Positions 8,092 to 17,297 of a stretch of 39,687 nt of DNA are shown here, piece after piece. Position 1 is the stretch's first letter. Each line of letters starts with the position of its first letter. Origin of the DNA: SZUA-217 sp034658975 (GTDB lineage Bacteria > Actinomycetota > Acidimicrobiia > Spongiisociales > ZC4RG35). Below the pieces are notes generated by a model that had not been told where the DNA came from, ran no database searches, and was given only the letters and a program-made list of their open reading frames with translations. Both the position numbers and the translations under genes were made by a program. Where the stretch lies: assembly GCA_034658975.1 (NCBI GenBank), contig JAYEGJ010000030.1, positions 1 to 39,687 on the forward strand, in the 5' to 3' direction.

Positions 8092-8856
8092 ATGATCGCA
8101 ATGAGGGGGAACCTGGCGGAGTCAGGTAGCGTCCAATCCTCATGGGCGCGAAGCGCCCCACCCCCAATGACCCTCGTATCAACCGTCGCCCCTCTCGCTG
8201 CCTATGCGGTCGTCTTTCAGACGATCGTCTATTTGTTGGTTCCGCGACGGCGCAGGACTCTCTGGGCCCCGCTCTTCACAGGAATCACCGGAGCGGTTCT
8301 GACCGTGGGAGCCGGATGGATCTTCGGGTTCGAGACCATCGGCCTCGGAGTTCCCGCGCCGGCCCTCGTCGCGGCCTGGGGAATCGCCACGATTCTGGTC
8401 ATGTCTGCAATTGGTGCCTACATGCTCGGACGGCCGGAGCTGCGACACCAATTAGCTGACCCGCGGCTCGGCTCTCTTGGGAAGGCTCAGGCGTTCACTC
8501 AGATCTTCATTCGAATCCCGGTGATGACGGCCCTCATCGAGGAGGCGTTCTTCCGAGGGGTCCTCCACGCCGCGCTGATGGCTCTGTATCCACCCTCCGT
8601 CGCTATCTGGGGCGGGGCGATCCTCTTCGGCTTCTGGCATGTGGGCCCAGGCTTCGATCAAGCCCAGGCATCAAGCCGCTCCGGTCAGGCGAACGCTGCA
8701 CATGTTGCGATAACCGTCCTTGCCACGGGTCTTGCCGGCGCCGGCCTTGTCTGGCTCCGCATGGAGACCGGATCGATCTGGGTTCCCTTCGTCGTCCATG
8801 CTGGGATCAACATGACGATGGCCGTATTTGCGCGCAGGGCGGCACGGCGCGCCTAA
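8092..8856 (+). CDS. CPBP-family intramembrane glutamic endopeptidase (CAAX protease-like)
   Basis: This polytopic membrane protein of up to 254 residues carries the CPBP/Abi signature: EEAFFRG (Glu-Glu-x3-Arg), then FGFWH, then HAGINM. These Glu and His residues form the intramembrane active site. About six to eight hydrophobic helices are visible. Bacterial members act in protein maturation, bacteriocin self-immunity or unknown processing; the partner here is unknown. The true start may be the ATG at 8167 (MTLVSTVAPLAAY), because the first 25 residues from 8092 are unlike the family and lack a ribosome site. A 6-bp GC hairpin (8144-8158, GAA loop) sits just before 8167, and the 8092 ATG lies inside a 14-bp palindrome (8085-8098). 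Confidence 0.85.
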   Translation: MIAMRGNLAESGSVQSSWARSAPPPMTLVSTVAPLAAYAVVFQTIVYLLVPRRRRTLWAPLFTGITGAVLTVGAGWIFGFETIGLGVPAPALVAAWGIATILVMSAIGAYMLGRPELRHQLADPRLGSLGKAQAFTQIFIRIPVMTALIEEAFFRGVLHAALMALYPPSVAIWGGAILFGFWHVGPGFDQAQASSRSGQANAAHVAITVLATGLAGAGLVWLRMETGSIWVPFVVHAGINMTMAVFARRAARRA

Positions 8857-9117
8857 CAACGCTCGTGTCGCACAGCAGACGACTATCGATTGATGGTCCA
8901 GAACGGATAGAGCCATCGATCCGGCGACTAGTGCTCTGCTTCGACCCGAGGGCGTGCGTCGACTGGGTGAGTGCGAACACCGCGACGATCCGAAGAGCTA
9001 GCCCGCGTTCACCCTGTCGGATGCCGATCATCTTCTCCCACCGACTCATCTTCCAGTGCTACACGGCATGGGCCACGTCGGGAGTCTCATCGGTAGGGTA
9101 TTGAGGATGGCAGTGGG
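8857..9117. other. Intergenic region with a possible transporter N-terminal scrap on the minus strand
   Basis: No complete gene is seen in these 261 bases. On the minus strand from an ATG at 9049, about 36 residues (WEKMIGIRQGERGLALRIV, then FALTQSTHALGS) resemble the first helix of MFS-like or nucleotide-exchange transporters of related bacteria. The resemblance stops abruptly after that. The frame runs on into the CPBP gene as nonsense. This may be a degraded gene start or chance. Confidence 0.2.
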
Positions 9118-11097
9118 ATGGTGGTGGTGACAGTCGATTCCTCAGAGCTTCAGGCTGCGTACGCGTCCCATGACTGGAATCGAACTCTCGAGATGCTCGA
9201 GGCTCACGGCGACACCCAGTCCCTCGAACCAGACGACGCTCTGCTGAAGGCGGACGCCCTCTATTGGACCGGGCGCTTCGATGAGGCAATCGAGGCCTTT
9301 GAGACCGCCTTTGCCAATCTTGTCGCAGCCGATCGTCCGGCCGAGGCAGGTCAGGTTTCCGCCCTGTTGGCCTACTTCGCCGTACGAAGACAGACGTTTG
9401 CAGTCGCCGGCGGATGGTTGGCCCGCGCAGAGAAGCTCCTCGACGGCGCTCCTGAATCGTTGGGGCACGCATGGTTGAGGCTCCTACATGTCGGCATGGC
9501 TCTGTTCAACGAGGGTGCGGTCGAAGAGGCGATCGAGATGTGCGACGACGCCATCGAGTTCGCGGCGAAGATCGACAGCCGCAGCACTCAGTCGGTTGCG
9601 ATGAGTTTCAAGGGTCTCGCCATGATCCAGGGGGGTGATTGGCGTGAGGGTTTGAGTCTGATGGACGAATCCATGGTGATGGCGATAGCCGGCGACGACT
9701 TGCGGATGACCAGTGACGTCTACTGCAACACGATTGCGGCCTGTCGCAATCTCGGAGACTACCGACGCGCCGAGGAGTGGACCGAAGAGGCGGAACGCTG
9801 GATGCATGCCAACTCGGTGTCCGGATACACGGGAGCCTGCAAGGTGCATCGCGCCGAGCTGAAGATGATCCACGGCTCCTGGCCGGACGCCGAGGAGGAG
9901 GCGAGGCGGGCGTGCGTCGAGCTGGAGAAGTTCCAACTTGTCGACTATCTCGGATCAGCTCACTACTCGATTGGCGAGGTGAGACGGCGTATGGGCGACT
10001 TCGATGGCGCCGAGAGGGAGTACGAAGAAGCCTTTGCAGGTGGCCACGATGCTCAGCCGGGCATTTCGTTACTGATGCTCGATCGGGGTGACGTTGAGGG
10101 TGCGCTCTCGTCGATCACTAGCGCTGCTCTCCGACGCGACGCCGAAGCAAACGATGAGGCCTGGCGTGGTCCGTCGCGGGCACGTCTTCTGCCGGCTCTG
10201 GTTGAGATTGCCGTTGCCGCCGGGGACATCGAGTTGGCTTCGTCGGCGGCAGATGAGTTGGACGAGATCGCCGAAGCCTTCGACAGCGCGGTTTGGAAAG
10301 CGTCGGCGCAAGCGTGCCAAGGCTCTGTTGCGTTGGCCAAAGGCGACTACGACGTCGCGGTGGGTCGCCTCGAACGGGCCCGCGGGATGTGTCAGCGCTC
10401 CAGCCTTCCCTATGAGATGGCCCGCACCCGCGTGTTACTCAGTAAGGCGCGGAAAGGCGTCGGGGACGAGAGAGGAGCTGGTCTCGAGCTCAAGGCCGCG
10501 AGGGTCGCCCTTGTCGAACTCGGGGCAGCGGCCGAGGCAGATCGGATCGGAGATCTCCTCCCGGAAGACGAGACCGCCCCGATATCCAAGGACGCCCGCG
10601 TCACCAGGACATTCATGTTCACGGACATCGTCAAATCAACTGAGCTGATCGGACTCATTGGTGACAGCTCGTGGAGAGAGCTCCTCGCCTGGCACAACCA
10701 CACTCTGAAGTCGGCCATCGGAGAAGTGGGAGGAGAGGTTGTCCAACATACCGGCGATGGTTTCTTTGCCTCGTTTGCGGCTCCCCGGGAGGCCATCGAG
10801 TGTGCCGTCGACATCCAACGGCGGTTGAATCGCCACAGAAGTGAGAGTGGCTTCGCCCCGCTGGTTCGAATCGGAGTACATCAGGCCGAAGCAACTCGTG
10901 AAGCAGGCAACTACTCCGGCGGTGGTGTCCACGCTGCGGCGCGGATTGGGGCCATCGCAGATGCCGAGGAGGTCGTCGTCTCGGCGACCACCCTGGAGGC
11001 GGCCGGGCCGATTCCGTATCCCTCCGGCGAGAAGCGGCCGGTGACGCTCAAGGGCATCACCGACCCAATCGAGGTGAGCAATCTCGACTGGCGCTGA
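9118..11097 (+). CDS. TPR-repeat protein with C-terminal class III adenylate/guanylate cyclase domain
   Basis: Residues from about 1 to 480 form helical tetratricopeptide-like repeats (for example WTGRFDEAIEAFETAF, LGDYRRAEEWTEEAERW, MGDFDGAEREYEEAF). The class III cyclase domain follows at about 497-655. It shows the first metal Asp in FTDIVKST (499-508), the second in GDGFF (546-550) and a late GGGVHAAARIG helix where catalytic Asn/Arg residues normally lie; His replaces the usual Asn. It should make cAMP or cGMP in the cytosol, with the TPR part sensing a protein partner. No membrane segment or P-loop ATPase is seen. The ATG at 9118 follows GAGGATGG. The CNB-patatin esterase upstream is a possible reader of the product. 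Confidence 0.88.
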   Translation: MVVVTVDSSELQAAYASHDWNRTLEMLEAHGDTQSLEPDDALLKADALYWTGRFDEAIEAFETAFANLVAADRPAEAGQVSALLAYFAVRRQTFAVAGGWLARAEKLLDGAPESLGHAWLRLLHVGMALFNEGAVEEAIEMCDDAIEFAAKIDSRSTQSVAMSFKGLAMIQGGDWREGLSLMDESMVMAIAGDDLRMTSDVYCNTIAACRNLGDYRRAEEWTEEAERWMHANSVSGYTGACKVHRAELKMIHGSWPDAEEEARRACVELEKFQLVDYLGSAHYSIGEVRRRMGDFDGAEREYEEAFAGGHDAQPGISLLMLDRGDVEGALSSITSAALRRDAEANDEAWRGPSRARLLPALVEIAVAAGDIELASSAADELDEIAEAFDSAVWKASAQACQGSVALAKGDYDVAVGRLERARGMCQRSSLPYEMARTRVLLSKARKGVGDERGAGLELKAARVALVELGAAAEADRIGDLLPEDETAPISKDARVTRTFMFTDIVKSTELIGLIGDSSWRELLAWHNHTLKSAIGEVGGEVVQHTGDGFFASFAAPREAIECAVDIQRRLNRHRSESGFAPLVRIGVHQAEATREAGNYSGGGVHAAARIGAIADAEEVVVSATTLEAAGPIPYPSGEKRPVTLKGITDPIEVSNLDWR

Positions 11098-11209
11098 GGC
11101 AAGCAGACTCTCCGATCTCGAGCCCGACCCCCGCCAGACCACCCGCGGATACGGCAGAAGAGCGACATGATGCTGGTTGTCAGCGGGGGTTGGTGCCAGG
11201 CTTGACCGG

Positions 11210-11571
11210 GTGAGTGAGTTGACCATCGGAGATCTTGAGATAGCGCGAGTGGTCTCTGAAGTGATCGAGGGAGTGGCGATGTCATCGCGGTGGTGATCTC
11301 GGTCTCAGGAGGGCTGGTTGTGCGCTTCCGTTCAGACGCGACCGTGGAGTTCGGGACGTTCAAGCGCTGCATGGCACGGGGTTTGCTCATCGGACTCGAT
11401 CTCCTGATCGCTGCCGACATCATCAAAACCGTCACCCTTGAGGCGACACTTGAGAACGTGGGCGTTCTCGGGCTTCTGGTGCTGATAAGAACCTTCCTGA
11501 GTTGGAGTTTGGTTCTGGAGGTCGAAGGAAGGTGGCCTTGGCAGCGTGTGCCCGACAAGGCAAACGATTGA
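11210..11571 (+). pseudogene. DUF1622 membrane protein with a frameshift near its N-terminus
   Basis: The main frame reads a DUF1622-type protein: GGLVVRFR, then ARGLLIGLDLLIAADIIKTV and VLIRTFLSWSL, ending in EVEGRWPW. Two membrane helices are expected. Upstream of about 11278 the matching N-terminal helix is in another frame: GTG at 11210 starts MSELTIGDLEIARVVSEVIE, which would continue with DVIAVVISVS only after a one-base shift around 11273-11285. The longest intact frame starts at GTG 11290 without a ribosome site and lacks the first helix. Either the gene is broken or the assembly has one wrong base here. The function of the family is unknown. Confidence 0.65.
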
Positions 11572-11645
11572 AGTCATGGCGGAAGCAAGGAGCGGCCTGG
11601 TCGCACAGGCTGCGATAACTCTGGGAAAGCCTCTATCGCTCTTCG

Positions 11646-12008
11646 TCAGGAACGTCGTCGGGTGCGCCTCGCATGTCGGTATTCGAGCCTTGCCCTGAGA
11701 AAGGTCGCAATGATTGCAATGCCGGAGAGGATGTAGACGACGGTGAAGAGTTTCGACCCGTCGGTGGAAGGCGCTAGGTCCCCGAAACCGACGGTGGTTA
11801 CTGCAACGGTGCTGAAGTACAGAGCGTCAACCCAACTCCAACCCTCGATGTAGTGGTAGACAACAGTGCCAACACCAAGAAGGCCAAATGCCGCACCCGC
11901 CAGCATCTTGTAAACGTGCTCATCCCAGACTGTTCCCGTTGAGGTGTCATGTTCTTCCGTCAACGCTCCCTCGCTTTCCACATCAGGAGGGTAGGCCGGT
12001 TCGAGCAA
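11646..12008 (-). CDS. Two-helix potassium channel (ion channel 2 family)
   Basis: This 120-residue protein has a hydrophilic N-terminus (1-33), TM1 at about 35-52, a pore helix at 58-70, the K+ selectivity filter TTVGFGD at 71-77 and TM2 at about 85-103, then a basic tail of Arg/His. This is the KcsA-like minimal pore, without an attached RCK/TrkA-N ligand domain. Four copies would form a membrane K+ pore. The start seems to be TTG at 12008 and could be GTG at codon 10 (PPDV). It follows the nuoN end on the same strand by about 70 bases, with a symmetrical sequence in the gap, so it may have its own promoter. Confidence 0.82.
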   Translation of the reverse strand: MLEPAYPPDVESEGALTEEHDTSTGTVWDEHVYKMLAGAAFGLLGVGTVVYHYIEGWSWVDALYFSTVAVTTVGFGDLAPSTDGSKLFTVVYILSGIAIIATFLRARLEYRHARRTRRRS

Positions 12009-12020
12009 GGCGACATGGGC

Positions 12021-12073
12021 GCGTTCCGCGCGGCGCAGATTCGGTATACCGAACGCACAGCATTAGGAACGCG
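12021..12073. promoter_or_regulatory. Nested palindromes between nuoN and the K+ channel gene
   Basis: A perfect 14-bp palindrome, TTCGGTATACCGAA (12041-12054), sits within 1 base of the centre of an outer inverted repeat, CGCGTTCC (12021-12028) and GGAACGCG (12066-12073). It lies just upstream of the channel gene. This looks like an operator, or a cruciform-capable end of the nuo operon. The binding protein is unknown. Confidence 0.4.
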
Positions 12074-12076
12074 TAA

Positions 12077-13561
12077 TCAGCCTCCGGCGGCGATGACCCG
12101 GGAGGCTTCACCCACGAAGGTGGCAATTGCGGGGAAGAAGCCGATGGCAATGGTGAGCGCCACGGTGATGCCGAGGGCCAGGCGGAGTGAGCCAGGCGGA
12201 GCCTCCTCAACGCCGCCGGCGAACTCCCCCTGCGGCTCGTCCAGCCAGACCGTCTTGACGACCTTGGCGTAGTAGTAGAAGGCCAGGACCGCGTTCAGCG
12301 AGGCGATAACCGCCAGCACAACAGTCGATGTGCCGCCGGCGATGATCACCGAACGGAACATGGCAAACTTGGCGAACCAGCCGGCGAAGGGCGGGATGCC
12401 GGCGAGGCTGAAGAAGAACACGGCAACCAGCACACCCATGCGGGCGTCGACCTTGGCCAGGCCCGACCACGCGGACAATTCGCCGGACTGAGTCTTCCGG
12501 GCGCCGGCGATGACCACTGCGAAGGCGCCGAGATTCATCACCGCATAGATCACGAGGTAGATGACAGTCGCCGAGAACGCCTCCTCCAGGTCGGCGCCCG
12601 CAACCGCTGCGGCCGCGAACGGGACGAGCATGAAACCGGCCTGAGCCACCGACGAGTAAGCAAGAAGACGAACGATGTTGGTCTGCCGCAACGCCGAGAG
12701 GTTGGCGATGGTCATGGACAACGCCGCCAGTATCCACAGGGCAGGAGCCCAGATCTCCGATGCTCCCGGCAGGGCCATGTACATCACCAGCAGCATCGCC
12801 ACGAAGCCCGCCGCCTTGGAGTTGACCGAGAGGTACGCGGTAATCGGCGTTGGAGCGCCCTCATATGTATCCGGAGCCCAGAAGTGGAAAGGCACCGCCG
12901 AGATCTTGAAGCCGAACCCCACGATCAAGAACAGAATCGCCATCGTCAGCGCCGGTTCACCGGCCATCTCGGCCGTCTTCACGGCAAGCCCCGAGAAGGT
13001 GAGCTCGCCGGTGAGCCCGTAGAGGAACGACATTCCGTAGAGCAGGATGGCTGTGGAGAGGACTCCGAGAATGAAATACTTCATTGCCGCCTCGTTCGAC
13101 TTGGAGTCGCCTTTTCGCCAGCCGGACAGAAGGAAGAGGGGCCCAGTGACCAACTCGATGCCGATGAAGAGGATGATCAGGTCTCGAGACGAGGCCATGA
13201 CGAGCGACCCGAGGACCGAAGCGAGGAGCAGGAAGTAGTACTCGCCCTGGTAGTACCGATCCGACTCGATGTAGTTGTGTGACATCAAGAAGACGATGTA
13301 GGCCGCCACCAGGAACAGGCCCTTGAGGACGAGAGCGAACTCGTCGACGACGAAGGAACCGTCGAACATCGAGACCGTCTCGTCGTTGAGGACCATCACT
13401 GCCAACGGGACGAGTGCCAGCGCCGTGCCCGCAACCGCCACCGTCGCCGTCCAGTACTTCTGGGCACGCGGCAGCGTCAGATCGAGTGCGAGCACCACGA
13501 GCATCGTCGCCACGATGATCAGCTCTGGTGCGAGCGCTAGATAATCGATCTCAAAGCCCAC
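12077..13561 (-). CDS. nuoN: NADH-quinone oxidoreductase subunit N (cluster 1)
   Basis: This 494-residue, about 14-helix antiporter-like subunit forms the proton channel next to the NuoJ/K/A/H arm in complex I. It keeps the channel Glu in FIGIELVTGPLF and the Lys in FKISAVPFHFWAPDTYEGAP. A second Lys occurs in the late AKFAMFRS helix, and the long C-terminal part is intact. It is the last gene of the first nuo operon, 9 bases after nuoM. It is clearly diverged from the second nuoN at 32857-34314. Confidence 0.95.
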   Translation of the reverse strand: MGFEIDYLALAPELIIVATMLVVLALDLTLPRAQKYWTATVAVAGTALALVPLAVMVLNDETVSMFDGSFVVDEFALVLKGLFLVAAYIVFLMSHNYIESDRYYQGEYYFLLLASVLGSLVMASSRDLIILFIGIELVTGPLFLLSGWRKGDSKSNEAAMKYFILGVLSTAILLYGMSFLYGLTGELTFSGLAVKTAEMAGEPALTMAILFLIVGFGFKISAVPFHFWAPDTYEGAPTPITAYLSVNSKAAGFVAMLLVMYMALPGASEIWAPALWILAALSMTIANLSALRQTNIVRLLAYSSVAQAGFMLVPFAAAAVAGADLEEAFSATVIYLVIYAVMNLGAFAVVIAGARKTQSGELSAWSGLAKVDARMGVLVAVFFFSLAGIPPFAGWFAKFAMFRSVIIAGGTSTVVLAVIASLNAVLAFYYYAKVVKTVWLDEPQGEFAGGVEEAPPGSLRLALGITVALTIAIGFFPAIATFVGEASRVIAAGG

Positions 13562-13570
13562 TTGATCCCT

Positions 13571-15196
13571 TTAGCCCTTTCCAATCAGAGCGGCCGCCGA
13601 CGCGGTGGTCTCCGGGTTGAACGCCATGTCGACCAGAGACGTAACCGTGTCCGTGGTTGAGTTGAAGATGATCTTCGGGAAGAACCCGATCACCACGATG
13701 AGGACGATCATCGGCACCCAGGCGGCGAGCTCAAAACGGTCTACGTCCTGGAACTCATGGCCCTCCCACTCCTCGTTGGGCTCTCCCAGGTTCACCTTCT
13801 GGAGCATCCAAAGCATGTATCCGGCCGTCAGAACCGTGCCGATCGCGCCGAGAACCATCGATGTTCTGAAGACGCCCAGCGAGAGCCCTGCGAGGGGGTT
13901 GTAGGCACCAACCAGTGACATGAACTCACCCCAGAAGCCGGCAAGCCCGGGAAGCCCGAGCGAGGCCATGGCAGTGAAGGCGAAAATTCCACCCATCACC
14001 GGCATCAACTTGATGTTCCCGCCAAGACGGGCCATCTCCCTCGTGTGGTATCGATGGGACATCGACCCGGCCAGGAAAAAGAGCAGACCCGTAATCAGAC
14101 CGTGGGCAACCATGCCGATGATGGCGGCGTTGATGCCGACATCGGTCATGGTGGCGATGCCGAGCATCACGAAGCCCATGTGCCCGACCGACGAGAAGGC
14201 AATAAGACGCTTCATGTCGGTTTGGGCAAGACATGCCAACGCTCCGTAGATGATCCCGATCACCGCGAGAATTGCTATGAACGGTGCCCACGTGATCGCT
14301 TCGTCGGGAAGGATCGGCAGCAGTATCCGGATGAACCCGTAAGAGCCGAGCTTCAGGAGAATGGCCGCCAGAAGCACCGAGCCGACCGTCGGGGCGGCGG
14401 TGTGGGCATCGGGCAGCCAGGTGTGGAAGGGCCACATCGGAACCTTGACCGCAAAGCCGAGGAACATCGCGCCAAACACCAGGAAAGCGAAGGTGCCGGT
14501 GAATGCACCGGCCGCCCCAAGCTCCGTCAACTGCGGGATGTCGAAGGTGCGTCCAAAATCGGACTTGCCGGACTCGAAGTAGAGAGCCAGGAACCCAAGA
14601 AGCATGAACGCCGATCCGAACAGGGTGAACAGGAAGAACTTGATCGAGGCATAGAGCCTCGTCTCGAACACCTTGCTGAACCCGGGGACCTTGCGTGGCG
14701 ACTTGTCGCCCCAGATGCCGATCATGAAGTACATCGGCAGCAGCACGATCTCGAAGAAGATGAAGAACAGCACGAGGTCGAGGGCCACAAACGTTCCGTT
14801 CATGCCGGTGGCGAGAATCATCATGAAGATGAGGAATGCCTTGGGGTTCTTCGGCTCCTCCCAGTGGTTCCAGGAGTAGATCACGGCAAGCACCATCACG
14901 AATGTTGACAGGACCAAGAGAGGCAAGGAGATCCCGTCGATACCGACGTGGTAGTTGGCGTTGATCGCTCCAATCCAGGTCTCGCTGACCTCGAACTGGT
15001 ACTGGTTGTAGGTGCTTCCGGAGAAGTTGAACTGTCCGATCAGAACAAGGGACGCGACGAAGGCCAGGACCGACGTCACCAGTCCCGTCGTCTTCAGGGC
15101 GTCCTCGTTCTCCTTGGATATGAATCCAAGAAGAAGGGCGCCGACGAGGGGCAGGAAGACGATGATCGTCAAGCCCCAGGTGTCAAACCATTCCAT
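13571..15196 (-). CDS. nuoM: NADH-quinone oxidoreductase subunit M (cluster 1)
   Basis: This 541-residue antiporter-like proton-pumping subunit carries the family marks: GVDGISLPL after the second helix, the channel Glu in FFIFFEIVLLPMYF, and the Lys in AVKVPMWPFHTWLPDAHTAAPT. The length and about 14 helices are normal for NuoM. It sits between nuoL (46-base gap) and nuoN, with an ATG at 15196. There is a single M subunit, so this is not a duplicated-M ('2M') type complex. Confidence 0.96.
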   Translation of the reverse strand: MEWFDTWGLTIIVFLPLVGALLLGFISKENEDALKTTGLVTSVLAFVASLVLIGQFNFSGSTYNQYQFEVSETWIGAINANYHVGIDGISLPLLVLSTFVMVLAVIYSWNHWEEPKNPKAFLIFMMILATGMNGTFVALDLVLFFIFFEIVLLPMYFMIGIWGDKSPRKVPGFSKVFETRLYASIKFFLFTLFGSAFMLLGFLALYFESGKSDFGRTFDIPQLTELGAAGAFTGTFAFLVFGAMFLGFAVKVPMWPFHTWLPDAHTAAPTVGSVLLAAILLKLGSYGFIRILLPILPDEAITWAPFIAILAVIGIIYGALACLAQTDMKRLIAFSSVGHMGFVMLGIATMTDVGINAAIIGMVAHGLITGLLFFLAGSMSHRYHTREMARLGGNIKLMPVMGGIFAFTAMASLGLPGLAGFWGEFMSLVGAYNPLAGLSLGVFRTSMVLGAIGTVLTAGYMLWMLQKVNLGEPNEEWEGHEFQDVDRFELAAWVPMIVLIVVIGFFPKIIFNSTTDTVTSLVDMAFNPETTASAAALIGKG

Positions 15197-15242
15197 ATGC
15201 TCTATGCCTCTCTAAGGGTTCGATGCGGCACCGGACCGTTTC

Positions 15243-17297
15243 TCATAGGACGAATACCAATAGGACAACAAGGATCAATGCGCCTCCCACGAAGGCAGCC
15301 GCATACTGCTGGACCCGGCCGGACTGCCACTTGCGGACAACCCCGCCGGCCGAGTCGGCCACAGCCGACAAACCGTTGAATATGCCGTCGACACCCCTCT
15401 GATCGATGGCGTCGTAAACGAACTCCCCGGCGCCCTTCACCCCGCCTCCCACCATGTTGACAAAGCCGTCGAGGATGTAGGTGTTCGTCCAGTTGATGAA
15501 ATTGGCGAGGGGCCCCTTGGTGAGAGCAACAAGACCGAGGGCGGCATCGTCGATGTAGTACTTGTTGCGGAGCAGCGGATACAGCACCGGGATCTCGAAG
15601 CGGTCTCTGTCCGCCTGGGTCTCCTTGTCCCTGCCGAAGATGATCCAGCCGAGAGCGATGCCAAGAACGGCAGCCCCCAAACCGGCCGCTGCCAGGCTGT
15701 AGTCGATTGCTTCGGCATGGTGGTCACCCATCGCAACGACACGGACACCGAGCCACTCTGTGAAGTTGCCGATCACGGGCCAGGAAACGCCAGGGATGTT
15801 GAGGAGGCCGAAGAGGATCGACGGGATGGCCAGGCCCACGAGAGGCCAGGTCATGACACGAGGTGATTCATGGGGATGGCCGTCGCCCTTGTAGGTGCCG
15901 TGGAAGGTGAGAGACACCGCCCTCATCATGTAAAAAGCGGTCACGAAGGCGCCGGCGATGGCGATCCACATCACGGCGGTGTAACCCTCGCTGCCGAGCG
16001 TCGCCAGGATCTCGTCCTTCGACCAGAAGCCTGCGAACGGAATGATGCCGGCCAACGCCAGGGAGCCGACCACGAAGGTCCAATAGGTGATGGGCATCTT
16101 CTTGCGAAGGCCGCCCATGTCGCTCATGTTGTTGGAGTGGACCGCGTGGATCACCGACCCTGCTCCCAGGAAGAGGAGGGCCTTGAAGAAAGCATGTGTG
16201 AAGAGGTGGAACACCCCTGCCGTGTAACCGCCGGCGGCGATAGCAGTCATCATGTAGCCGAGCTGTGAGACGGTCGAGAAGGCGAGAACCTTCTTGATGT
16301 CATTGGCGACCAGAGCCAGAAGACCGATGCCGAACAAGGTGACGGCGCCGATTCCAATCATCAACGGGCGGGCCTCTTCGGCAAGATTCTGGAACAACGG
16401 GAACACCCGGGCCATCAGATAGATGCCGGCCGTGACCATCGTCGCCGCATGCATCAGGGCAGACACCGGGGTGGGGCCGGCCATTGCCTCAGGCAGCCAG
16501 ATATGCAGCGGGAACTGGGCCGACTTGCCCATCGCCCCGAAGAACAGAAGCAGTCCGCCTGCAAGGGCCACTCCCCCGAGTGCCTCGGAGTGCTCAACAG
16601 CCGCTTTGGCCAAGTCGCCAAAGTCGAAACTGCCGATGGCCACGGCTACGAGGATTGCGCCGAGGATCAGGCCGACGTCGGCAACCTTGTTGGTGAGGAA
16701 CGCCATGTTGCCCGCCCTGACGTTGTCCAGGTCCTCCCAATAGAAGCCAATCAAGAGGTAGGAGGCGAGACCAACTCCCTCCCATCCGATGATCAGCTGA
16801 ACCAGGTTGGGAGCGCCGACCAGGACGATCATCGCTCCAGCGAAGAGGGAGAAGGCCGCAAAGAACCAATCGACCCTGACGTCACCCTTCATGTAGCCCA
16901 GCGCATAGATGAAGACCAGGAGGCCCACCAAGCTGACCAGGAAGTACATCATGATCGAGAGGCCGTCGACGACCCACCCGAGTTCGAACACCAGGTCGGA
17001 CCCGATCCTGCCGATCTCGAACGTCGTCTGGTCGAGGACACCCTCGGTCATGTTCATGACGAAGAGAACTGAGGCCCAAACCAGGTTGATGGCGAGTGCA
17101 GCCACGGCGATCTCACCGCCGTTGTTCTTCATCCTCTTGCCGAAGGCAAGGATCAGAAGGAAAGCAAGAAGCGGAAGGAGCAGCATGATCCCGGCCGTGT
17201 CCGCCCACCATCCGCCGTCACCGGCAAGGATCTCGGTGTGCTCGACCTCCTCGGCGGCAATGATCGCGATGTTGGTGAGAACTCTCATTCCTACCAT
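15243..17297 (-). CDS. nuoL: NADH-quinone oxidoreductase subunit L (cluster 1)
   Basis: This distal proton-pumping subunit is 684 residues from 17297, or 681 from the ATG at 17288, which better follows GGTAGGA. It has GWEGVGLASYLLIGF (channel Glu), MGKSAQFPLHIWLPEAMAGP (Lys) and MHAATMVTAGIYL. A C-terminal part with amphipathic helix and anchor (about 560-684) would brace subunits M and N. The start overlaps or abuts the nuoK stop. An N-terminal stretch rich in Glu and Ala (about 8-30) precedes the first helix and is longer than usual. Confidence 0.96.
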   Translation of the reverse strand: MVGMRVLTNIAIIAAEEVEHTEILAGDGGWWADTAGIMLLLPLLAFLLILAFGKRMKNNGGEIAVAALAINLVWASVLFVMNMTEGVLDQTTFEIGRIGSDLVFELGWVVDGLSIMMYFLVSLVGLLVFIYALGYMKGDVRVDWFFAAFSLFAGAMIVLVGAPNLVQLIIGWEGVGLASYLLIGFYWEDLDNVRAGNMAFLTNKVADVGLILGAILVAVAIGSFDFGDLAKAAVEHSEALGGVALAGGLLLFFGAMGKSAQFPLHIWLPEAMAGPTPVSALMHAATMVTAGIYLMARVFPLFQNLAEEARPLMIGIGAVTLFGIGLLALVANDIKKVLAFSTVSQLGYMMTAIAAGGYTAGVFHLFTHAFFKALLFLGAGSVIHAVHSNNMSDMGGLRKKMPITYWTFVVGSLALAGIIPFAGFWSKDEILATLGSEGYTAVMWIAIAGAFVTAFYMMRAVSLTFHGTYKGDGHPHESPRVMTWPLVGLAIPSILFGLLNIPGVSWPVIGNFTEWLGVRVVAMGDHHAEAIDYSLAAAGLGAAVLGIALGWIIFGRDKETQADRDRFEIPVLYPLLRNKYYIDDAALGLVALTKGPLANFINWTNTYILDGFVNMVGGGVKGAGEFVYDAIDQRGVDGIFNGLSAVADSAGGVVRKWQSGRVQQYAAAFVGGALILVVLLVFVL

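Noticed and set aside
14045..14908. A long plus-strand open frame opposite nuoM, and similar ones opposite nuoL and the permease gene
   Set aside because: Highly charged, repetitive His/Glu/Gln/Arg composition opposite strong membrane genes; a shadow of codon bias.
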